The position numbers and the translations under genes are program-made. From contig NZ_JAVXZZ010000001.1 in NCBI RefSeq assembly GCF_032337135.1, positions 372,001-436,000 of the forward strand: a DNA stretch of 64,000 bases, read 5' to 3'. The notes below the pieces were generated by a model. That model made no database searches. It had not been told where the DNA came from and saw only the letters and a list, made by a program, of their open reading frames with translations. Source of the stretch: Allorhodoferax sp032337135 (GTDB lineage Bacteria; Pseudomonadota; Gammaproteobacteria; Burkholderiales; Burkholderiaceae_C). Below, in pieces: positions 31,453 to 38,429 of the stretch (its first letter is position 1; each line of letters begins with the position of its first letter).

Positions 31453-33225
31453 ATGCCGCCTGACTTCATGCCATTTCGCCACCAAGCCCGCGCCAATATT
31501 GCGTTGATAGCTCTTGTTTTTATAGCAGCCCTACTGTACCTGCTGGGCCTGGGCAGTCCCTATGCGCCCACCAATGGCGACGAGATGGTGTACATCCACA
31601 TTGCCCGCATGACTGCCGAGAGCGGCCACTGGCTGCCGCTGCAGTCCGAGCTGGTGGGCACGCGCAACACCAAGCCCCCGCTGCTGATCTGGCAGGCCAT
31701 GGTCGCCGGTGGCTGGGGCCAGTGGTGGTCGCTGGCGGCACTGCGCCTGCCCAGCGTGCTCTATACCTTCGCAACGACGGGCATGCTGGCCTTCTTCGCC
31801 CACCGCCTGCAGACCGATGCCGCACAGAAGTGGCGCACGGCCTGCATCGCGGCCGCGCTGTACCTGTTGTTCTTCTCGACCTTTCGCTATGGCCGGGCCT
31901 ACCTCACCTCGGCCCCGGAGACCTTCTGGCTGGCCCTGCCCATGTGGTGGGTGCTGTGGCAACGCCTGCGCCAGGCCGAGCAGCAACACATGGGCTGGCT
32001 GGCCGCCACCCTGATGGGCGTGGCCATGGGCCTGGGGGCCGCCTACAAATCCTTCGCCCTGGTAGCACCCGCCGCTGCAAGTGTGTGGGCGGCTTGGCTG
32101 CTCACGGCCCCCCGCATCACCTGGCCGCTGCTGTGGCGCACCAGTCTGCAGCTGGCCTGGAGCACCTTGATCGGCGTGGGCCTCTTCGCCCTGTGGTTCG
32201 TGCTCGATCCCGATCCGGCCGCAGTCTGGCAGGAATTCGTGGTCGCTGAAAACGCCGGAAAGATGTCCGGCGGGCTGGGCTACTGGCACGCTGCCCTCTT
32301 CGGCGCCTACCCGATGTGGACACAGCTGTATGCCTACCCGGCCAATGGGGGGCTGCTGGTACTGGTGGTGGGCGGCTTTTGTCTGTGGGCCGTGTGGCAG
32401 TTGCGCCAGCGGGGGCAACTGGCAGCGCTGGCGCATCCGCAGCGGGTGGTGTTGGCCTGGGTGCTGGTCTGGCTGGTCGTGTTCACCCTGCCCAGCCAGC
32501 GCTCCGAGCGCTACCTCATTCCCGCCATGCCCGCCATCGCCATCGCCATGGCATTGGTCTGGGACCGCATTCCCCGCATCTGGTTTGCGCTGACCCTGCT
32601 GCTGCTGGCCCCAGCCCTGATACTGCTGGCCCGCATCGGCTGGGTCATGGCCGACATGGGTGTGTCCGGGAACACCGATGTTGCTCTGGTTTTGGTAGCT
32701 TCCAGCACAGGTATTACGGCGGTTTCAGCCGGATTTTTCTTCAGAAACTGGACCAGGACCGCCGCCCTGGCAGCCACCGCCGCCGTGTACGCCTGCTTTG
32801 GCGCGATGGTGGCGCCGCTGTCCGCTGCCGATACCGCCTGGGGGCCGGACATTCAGCAGGCGCTCCGTGACAAGCGTGTGGCAGTGCCCAATGGGTTTAC
32901 CGGCCAGTACGAACGCTTCCATTTCCGCCTGGACCATGCGCGTATCACGCCCTATGACGCCGAGGGGCGCAACACTGGCGCGCTCTACCCCGACATGGCA
33001 AGCGATGCGCGTCTGATGCGTTTGTTGCGGGAATTCGATGCCGTGGTCTGGCTGCAGGACGATCTGGCTGAAACGGAGCCTAGCTGCACACCGCAGTGCC
33101 GGGTATTGGCGACGCGCTGGCATGTGAAAAGCCGGCACAAGACGGGAGAGGTCACGCTGGACAACCTGTGGTACCCGCAGCAATGGCTGTTCCGGCGCGA
33201 ATGGTTGCTTGTTCCTGCCATGTGA
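31453..33225 (+). CDS. GT39/ArnT-like polyprenyl-phosphate sugar glycosyltransferase
   Basis: Polytopic enzyme of the PMT/ArnT type that moves a sugar from a polyprenyl-phosphate donor to a periplasmic acceptor such as lipid A. The product (590 residues from ATG 31453) has about a dozen hydrophobic helices and the first periplasmic loop motif YAPTNGDEMVYIHIARM, whose acidic residues match the catalytic loop of GT-C enzymes, then the TKPPLLIWQAM lipid-binding motif. A GTG at 31447 and ATG at 31468 are alternative starts. Two AT-rich stretches (31505-31530, 32682-32750) look like in-frame copies of the dispersed repeat. Confidence 0.85.
   Translation: MPPDFMPFRHQARANIALIALVFIAALLYLLGLGSPYAPTNGDEMVYIHIARMTAESGHWLPLQSELVGTRNTKPPLLIWQAMVAGGWGQWWSLAALRLPSVLYTFATTGMLAFFAHRLQTDAAQKWRTACIAAALYLLFFSTFRYGRAYLTSAPETFWLALPMWWVLWQRLRQAEQQHMGWLAATLMGVAMGLGAAYKSFALVAPAAASVWAAWLLTAPRITWPLLWRTSLQLAWSTLIGVGLFALWFVLDPDPAAVWQEFVVAENAGKMSGGLGYWHAALFGAYPMWTQLYAYPANGGLLVLVVGGFCLWAVWQLRQRGQLAALAHPQRVVLAWVLVWLVVFTLPSQRSERYLIPAMPAIAIAMALVWDRIPRIWFALTLLLLAPALILLARIGWVMADMGVSGNTDVALVLVASSTGITAVSAGFFFRNWTRTAALAATAAVYACFGAMVAPLSAADTAWGPDIQQALRDKRVAVPNGFTGQYERFHFRLDHARITPYDAEGRNTGALYPDMASDARLMRLLREFDAVVWLQDDLAETEPSCTPQCRVLATRWHVKSRHKTGEVTLDNLWYPQQWLFRREWLLVPAM
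32682..32750. repeat. Copy B of the dispersed repeat, in frame inside the GT39 gene
   Basis: TTTTGGTAGCTTCC is followed by CAGGTATTACGGCGGTTTCAGCC and an AT-rich tail ending TTCAGAAACTGG. The order TTTTGGTAGCT - GTATTnACGGCGG - GC(A/C)ACC/CAGCC is shared with the gltB copy, and the AAACTGG tail with the copy at 40961-41032. It encodes VALVLVASSTGITAVSAGFFF within a membrane segment. Confidence 0.55.
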
Positions 33226-33236
33226 GCAACAAAGAT

Positions 33237-33288
33237 AAAGCCACACCCGGAACGGGAGCGGCTTTGAGGAGGACCATTCGCTGGTCCT
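33237..33288 (+). other. Two hairpins after the GT39 gene
   Basis: AAAGCC...CCCG-GAA-CGGG...GGCTTT (33237-33265) and AGGACCA-TTCGC-TGGTCCT (33270-33288) lie in the 213-base gap before the GspE-like gene. No U-run follows either. They may form a weak terminator separating the glycan run from the next unit. Confidence 0.45.
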
Positions 33289-33373
33289 GCCAATACTGTG
33301 CGCGATCGGAACATCGGGAAGACAAGTAGTGGATGGGCTTCACCTGCGACATCGGAAGCAACGCTGCACGAAG

Positions 33374-33387
33374 TTGACACAAATCAA
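33374..33387 (+). promoter_or_regulatory. FNR/Dnr-type box upstream of the GspE-like gene
   Basis: TTGACACAAATCAA matches the FNR/Dnr half-site pattern TTGA-N6-TCAA (FNR consensus TTGAT-N4-ATCAA, one mismatch). The same 14 bases, in inverse orientation, lie before the Crp/Fnr gene at 42840-42853. The centre is about 58 bases before the ATG at 33439. TTGACA is also a sigma70 -35 consensus with CATAGT 16 bases on, so an overlapping promoter reading is possible. Confidence 0.6.
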
Positions 33388-33438
33388 CCATCGGTCATAG
33401 TGGAAGTGCGAGCATGAAGCAACCTGACAGAGCATTCC

Positions 33439-35346
33439 ATGAGCCACTACCCCCACGACCAGGATGTCGATCCGCTGCTCAGCGGTGATTTTGCTGCCCC
33501 CGTTGCAGCCCCCCAGCAGTGGCCCGAACATGACACCAGTCCGGCGCCACTGCTCCCACCCTCCGTGGGATGGGATGAGCGCAACGACGGGCGCGCTCGG
33601 CATCTGGACGCCCTGCGCGACATGCTGCACCACGGCACCTACCATGTCATGCCTGCCGAAAGCTGCAGCGCCATGCTGAAGGTGGCTGGGCAAGCCTGCC
33701 TGGAGAAGGCGTTCGAGCTACGCATCAGCCATCCGCACGAAGACACGGCCGAACTCGCCGCCCATCTGGTGGCGATGCACCAGCAGGGCGTTTCGCAGGC
33801 CTGCGACATGAACAAGGCCTTGCGCATTGCCAGTGTGCTGGCCCATGTTCCGGTCGTCGACCTGACCGAGATGCAACCGACACCGCAGGCACTGGCCAGC
33901 CTGCACTCCGACATTGCCGAACGTCTGCAGGTTCTACCCTTGATGCGCGAGGCAGACGTGCTGCTCGTGGCCCTGGGTTCACCCATGGACGGCGATGCCC
34001 AACGCATGCTGCGATTTGCCAGCCAATGCCGCATCGTCGCTGTCCTGGCGCAGGCGACGCAGATCCATGCTGCCTTGCCGCGCTGCTATGGCAGCCACAC
34101 CGAGTCCGAGGAGTTGGAGTCGCTGGCCATCAGCGCCATCGAAGCCGACAACGATGCCGACGAGCAGCGCCTGTGGAGTGAAGCCGAGGCGCTGGCGCGC
34201 CAGGCGCCCATCGTGCGCCTGGTCAACAATATCCTGAGTGAAGGCATCTCCCGCCAGGCTTCCGACATCCACCTGCGCCCAGGCCCACAGACCTTCCAGG
34301 TGCTCTACCGCATCCATGGCACCCTGGTCGTCGCGCGCACCATGCGCCGCGCGCTGCTGCCGCCGGTCGTTGGGCGCATCAAGATCCTGGCCAGCATGAA
34401 CAGCGCCGAACACCGGCTGCCCCAGGACGGGCGCATCCGCTACAGCGAAAGCCAGGCCGATGTGGACCTGCGCATTTCCATCATCCCGTCCCAGTTCGGC
34501 GAAAGTGTGGTGATACGCGTCCTGGCGCGGCGCGCCGACATGCGCAACCTCGACGCCATCGGCTTCGAGTCGACCGACCTGGCCCGTCTGCGCGATCTGC
34601 TCCGACGCAGCATGGGCATCGTGCTGGTGACCGGACCGACCGGCTCAGGCAAGACCACGACACTGTATGCAGCCTTGCAGGAAGTGGCCCAACAGAACGT
34701 CAACATCATCACGGTCGAAGATCCCATCGAGTACGAACTCGAGAACATCATCCAGATCCAGGCCAACCCAGTGATCCAGTTCACCTTTCCGCGGGCCCTG
34801 CGCCACATCCTGCGCCACGACCCCGATGTCATCCTGATCGGCGAGATGCGGGATTTCGAAACCGCCAAGATCGCCGTGGAGAGCGCCCTGACCGGGCACC
34901 TGGTGTTCTCCACCTTGCATACCAATGACGCCCCAAGCGCTCTGGTGCGCCTGATCGAAATGGGTGTGGAGCCCTACCTGATCCGCTCCGCCGTCATCGG
35001 TGTGCTGGCTCAGCGCCTGGTGCGCAGCAATTGCCCGCACTGCCGCGTGGAGGAATCGGTCGATGTCCTGATGCGGTCCAACCTGGGGGTCGGCCCCGAC
35101 GAAGTGTTCTACCGCGGTGCAGGCTGCGAACACTGCCACGGCACCGGTTTTTCGGGTCGTCAGGCGATCTACGAGCTCATGACCATGGACAAGGCCCTTG
35201 CGCAGTGTGTGGGCGCCTCCGTGGCGGCCGACGTCTACCGCGAATCGGCCGCCGCCAGCGGCATGGTCAGCCTGGCAGCGAACGGCGTCAAGCTGGCGCG
35301 CACCGGAGCCGTGTCACTGGCCGAAGTCTACCGGGCCTGCATGTAG
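33439..35346 (+). CDS. Orphan GspE/PilB-type secretion or pilus ATPase
   Basis: Hexameric ATPase of type II secretion or type IV pilus assembly. The 635-residue product has an acidic, poorly conserved N-terminal region (1-65), a GspE N-terminal domain (about 70-220), then the ATPase core with Walker A GPTGSGKTT at residues 399-407, Asp box IITVEDPIEYELENIIQIQ, Walker B ILIGEMRDFETA, His box LVFSTLHTNDAPSALVRL, and the tetracysteine zinc motif CPHC ... CEHC. No other secretion or pilin gene lies nearby. The FNR-type box upstream suggests control by oxygen or NO. Confidence 0.9.
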   Translation: MSHYPHDQDVDPLLSGDFAAPVAAPQQWPEHDTSPAPLLPPSVGWDERNDGRARHLDALRDMLHHGTYHVMPAESCSAMLKVAGQACLEKAFELRISHPHEDTAELAAHLVAMHQQGVSQACDMNKALRIASVLAHVPVVDLTEMQPTPQALASLHSDIAERLQVLPLMREADVLLVALGSPMDGDAQRMLRFASQCRIVAVLAQATQIHAALPRCYGSHTESEELESLAISAIEADNDADEQRLWSEAEALARQAPIVRLVNNILSEGISRQASDIHLRPGPQTFQVLYRIHGTLVVARTMRRALLPPVVGRIKILASMNSAEHRLPQDGRIRYSESQADVDLRISIIPSQFGESVVIRVLARRADMRNLDAIGFESTDLARLRDLLRRSMGIVLVTGPTGSGKTTTLYAALQEVAQQNVNIITVEDPIEYELENIIQIQANPVIQFTFPRALRHILRHDPDVILIGEMRDFETAKIAVESALTGHLVFSTLHTNDAPSALVRLIEMGVEPYLIRSAVIGVLAQRLVRSNCPHCRVEESVDVLMRSNLGVGPDEVFYRGAGCEHCHGTGFSGRQAIYELMTMDKALAQCVGASVAADVYRESAAASGMVSLAANGVKLARTGAVSLAEVYRACM

Positions 35347-35379
35347 CCGTACCACCAGCCCCATGAACATAGTAAACCG

Positions 35380-35429
35380 GCCCAACCCGGCGGAATGAAT
35401 GCGTAGTCAGCTACCTTTTCGGTAGCAAC
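35380..35429. repeat. Copy E of the dispersed repeat at the 3' end of a membrane-protein gene
   Basis: GCTACC-TTTTC-GGTAGC (35410-35426) is a perfect 6-bp inverted repeat with a 5-base loop. On the minus strand it is followed by TGACTACGCATTCATTCCGCCGGGTTGGGCC, which tracks the gltB copy's TGTCTTCGCAGTATTCACGGCGGCTGC in order. The repeat supplies the last codons and stop of the gene at 35407-36105. Confidence 0.6.
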
Positions 35430-36105
35430 ACCACAACCTGTGCAGCAACAAACCATGGCACAGCAGCATCAGCCATGGATCCAGCATGGCATCCCAGACA
35501 TTGCCGCTGGGAAGGTGCATCAACCCGTAGCACAGCAGCACCACCACACCCGTGAGCGCCGCACGCTGCTGCTGCCAGCTGCCGCCCCGCCAGGCCCATG
35601 GCGCCAGCAGGCAGGCAAGCAACAGCACCAGTGCGCCCGGGGCAAATCCTGCCGGATAGAGGTAGAACGGCCACAACGCAAAGCTGTCCAGCAGCAGTAC
35701 CCAGCCCAGCAGCGCACCCGCCCCGGCCCAGTCGCGGGCCTGCGTCAGTGCGGCCTGCGCCCCACGCGCCCACCGAAGGCCTGCCGCCCCCGATGCTGCC
35801 AACACGCCCAGTGCCACAGCACCCGCCGCAAGGCTCGGTGCCTGGAAGGCCAGGCCGAGCCAAAACGCCGGCGACCACGCTCCGGGCAACAGACACCATC
35901 CACAGACCAAACCGCTTGCAGCCAGTACCACGGCCCTGGACGGTACCCCTGCACGTCGGCGCCCCAGGCACCCCAGCAACGCCACCCCCACTGCCGACAG
36001 CACCAGGCCCCAGCCCAGGCGCAGCCAGGATTGCTGCCAGCCCAGCGCAGGCAGGGCCGCACTCGCTTCCCCCCAGAACTGCCACAACACGGTCGGTAGG
36101 TTCAC
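35407..36105 (-). CDS. Polytopic membrane protein of unknown function (GTG start)
   Basis: Not recognised. From the GTG at 36105 the product has 232 residues with about seven hydrophobic segments and many Trp, Leu and Ala residues. The GTG overlaps the upstream gene's stop codon as GTGA and has a strong ribosome site GCAGGAG 6 bases before it, which decides the start over an open frame to 36189. The overlap with the sialidase-like gene suggests the two proteins work together. The C-terminus ends in a repeat-derived CCYRKGS-like/LLPKR region. Confidence 0.55.
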   Translation of the reverse strand: MNLPTVLWQFWGEASAALPALGWQQSWLRLGWGLVLSAVGVALLGCLGRRRAGVPSRAVVLAASGLVCGWCLLPGAWSPAFWLGLAFQAPSLAAGAVALGVLAASGAAGLRWARGAQAALTQARDWAGAGALLGWVLLLDSFALWPFYLYPAGFAPGALVLLLACLLAPWAWRGGSWQQQRAALTGVVVLLCYGLMHLPSGNVWDAMLDPWLMLLCHGLLLHRLWCCYRKGS

Positions 36106-37283
36106 GGCGTCTCCTGCGGAGCCAGTCGCTGCCAGGCCAGGCGAGCACGGTCTACGGTATAGGCCACCCACAGGCTGCCCTCGGCCCACAGCAGGGCCGG
36201 ATAGGAAAACTCGTCCTCCACCTGCCCGGTGCGCAAGGCCAGTTGCTGCTGCCAGTGGATGCCGTCATGGCTGCGGGCCAGGTCCAGGCGCTCACGTCCA
36301 CTCTCGATCGGGTTGTAGGCCAGCAGGTGCTCGCCCGCACCGAGGCTCCATGCCGCGACGGAGGCATCCGGGTTGGGGAGGTCCAAATCCGGCAAGTCCT
36401 GCCAGCGACGCCCGCCGTCGGTGGTTTCGGCCACCGCCACGCGGTGTTTGAGGCTTTCGTCGCGCATCAGCGCCAGCCAATGCTGCGGGCCCAAGGGGAG
36501 CAAGGCCGGCTGCAGCACATGGTCGCGTGACGACACCCGCGCCATGCCCACCAGACGGCCTTCCCGGTCCAACCGCAGCACGGCCGGAATCTTGGCGCCC
36601 AGTTCGAAATGCACCGGCAGTGCCATGCCACCATCGTCCAGCGGCAGTGGCCCGTTGCGCACCAGGAAACTCGTGTTCCACAGCCACGACAGCGGGAGCA
36701 CCCGCTCTGGCTCAAATTGCAGTTGCTCCAGCGCCTGTGACGGCCCCTTCTGGCGCAGGTGCAGGATGCGGGCCGCAGCCCAGCCCCCGCCCCCCGTAGC
36801 CACCACATAGAGGTGCATGCGGCCCTGCGCATCACGCCAGGCCACCGGATTGCCCAGTCGGCGGATGCCGTGGCCCAGCAGCTCCCCCATCGCATGGCGG
36901 TTGACCACCGTGCGCGGCGCAGTCCAGGCCTGCGTGGCGCGCAGCCACTGGGCGGCGACGATCTGCACCTGCGGTCCGCTTTCGCGCTCACCCGAGAACC
37001 AGAACAAGGTCAGCAAGGCCGGATCGTCGGGTGCCATCTCCACCAGCGAAGCCGCATGCCCGGCCTTGGCGCCGTCGGGGTTGGGCACATCGCCCTGCGC
37101 CACGCGCTGCAGCGTCTTGGCACGCACCGGTGTGCCCTGGGTTGACTGCACCGCCGGCATGCGTGCCGCCGAACTGTCCATCGGTGCTTGCAGCCACACA
37201 CCGAGGGCAGCGGCCAGCACCACGCCCGTGGCCCACAGCCCCAGGCGCACACTGCGGTAATGCAATAGCACGGTCCGATCCAT
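36102..37283 (-). CDS. Sialidase-like BNR-repeat protein, membrane anchored
   Basis: A 393-residue protein with an N-terminal transmembrane segment (residues 13-32, GLWATGVVLAAALGVWLQAP) followed by a predicted beta-propeller. Visible elements are LFWFSGERESGPQVQI (FSGxREG-like opening of the BNR-repeat-like family), RRLGNPVAWRDAQGRMHLYVV, SLKHRVAVAETTDGGRRW (an Asp-box-type SxDxGxxW relative), and DLARSHDGIHWQQQ. Related proteins are annotated as exo-alpha-sialidases but true sialidase activity is unproven. It is translated together with the membrane protein downstream. Confidence 0.7.
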   Translation of the reverse strand: MDRTVLLHYRSVRLGLWATGVVLAAALGVWLQAPMDSSAARMPAVQSTQGTPVRAKTLQRVAQGDVPNPDGAKAGHAASLVEMAPDDPALLTLFWFSGERESGPQVQIVAAQWLRATQAWTAPRTVVNRHAMGELLGHGIRRLGNPVAWRDAQGRMHLYVVATGGGGWAAARILHLRQKGPSQALEQLQFEPERVLPLSWLWNTSFLVRNGPLPLDDGGMALPVHFELGAKIPAVLRLDREGRLVGMARVSSRDHVLQPALLPLGPQHWLALMRDESLKHRVAVAETTDGGRRWQDLPDLDLPNPDASVAAWSLGAGEHLLAYNPIESGRERLDLARSHDGIHWQQQLALRTGQVEDEFSYPALLWAEGSLWVAYTVDRARLAWQRLAPQETP

Positions 37284-37357
37284 GCGCCGATCTTAGTCGC
37301 TGGCACCGCAGTTCCCCCACGCCACAGAGGCGAAACCAATCGGGCGACAATGCCGCC

Positions 37358-38401
37358 ATGTCCAGCACCCCCCTGATCCTTTCCGCCGCAGCCCTTCAAC
37401 CCGGCCCCTGGCCCACCATCGACCCGTTCCTGTTCTGTGTCCACCACCACGACGCGTACCCCGAGGGCACACCCGAGCAAGGCCTGGCGCCGCAGCATTT
37501 GCGTGGACGGGACCTGGGCCAGGACTTCAGCGGCCAAAACGGTTTCAGCCTGTACCACGGCCACCCCGTGCCGGGCTTTCCGGCCCACCCCCACCGGGGC
37601 TTTGAGACCGTCACCGTCACCCGCGCCGGAATGATCGACCACAGCGATTCCCTGGGCGCCACCGCCCGCTATGGCGAAGGCGATGTGCAGTGGCTCACTG
37701 CGGGTGCCGGCATCCAGCATTGCGAGATGTTTCCGCTGCGCCACACCGACCGCGCCAACCCGGCCGAGCTGTTCCAGATCTGGCTCAACCTCGACGCCCG
37801 CTTCAAGATGGCCACGCCGCACTTCTCCATGTTCTGGGCTGAGGACATTCCCCGCGTCACCCACACCGATGCACAGGGCAAGACCACCGAGGTGGTGGTC
37901 GTGGCCGGGAACCTGCACGGCACCCAGGCACTGCCGCCACCACCCGAGTCCTGGGCCAGCCGCGCGGGCAGCGACGTGGCCATCTACACGGTGCGCATGG
38001 ACGCAGGCGCGCAATGGACCCTGCCCGCAGCAGCCGGCTCGGACACACGGCGCATGCTGTACTTCTTCCTGGGTGACCAGCTGCGCTTGGGTGATCAGGT
38101 AGCCGACCGCCACTGCGCCGTGGAGGTGGATGCGGCCCAGGACTGCCCTTTGCATGCGGGCGGCACGGCCTGCGAGGTGCTGGTGTTGCAGGGCCGCCCC
38201 ATCAGCGAGCCCGTCGCCCAGTACGGCCCCTTCGTGATGAACACCCGGGCCGAGATCGAACAGGCATTTGCCGACTACCGCCGCACCGAATTCGGTGGCT
38301 GGCCTTGGGGACGCCCTGACCCGGTACACCCCGCCACCCAGGGGCGCTTTGCACGGCGACCGGATCACAGTGTCGAGGAGCCGCGCGGCGCCAGCGCCTA
38401 A
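37358..38401 (+). CDS. Pirin family protein
   Basis: Bicupin protein of the pirin family, some members of which are quercetinases or redox-linked regulators. The 347-residue product carries the N-terminal cupin metal motif in FPAHPHRGFETVTV and EGDVQWLTAGAGIQHCEMF (His-x-His, then Glu/His ligands), and the C-terminal YGPFVMNTRAEIEQAFADYRRTEFGGWPW typical of pirins. The ATG at 37358 was chosen; the frame is open upstream into the divergent sialidase-like gene. Confidence 0.9.
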   Translation: MSSTPLILSAAALQPGPWPTIDPFLFCVHHHDAYPEGTPEQGLAPQHLRGRDLGQDFSGQNGFSLYHGHPVPGFPAHPHRGFETVTVTRAGMIDHSDSLGATARYGEGDVQWLTAGAGIQHCEMFPLRHTDRANPAELFQIWLNLDARFKMATPHFSMFWAEDIPRVTHTDAQGKTTEVVVVAGNLHGTQALPPPPESWASRAGSDVAIYTVRMDAGAQWTLPAAAGSDTRRMLYFFLGDQLRLGDQVADRHCAVEVDAAQDCPLHAGGTACEVLVLQGRPISEPVAQYGPFVMNTRAEIEQAFADYRRTEFGGWPWGRPDPVHPATQGRFARRPDHSVEEPRGASA

Positions 38402-38429
38402 CGCGCAGGGGCGCTGACCAGCGCCCGGC

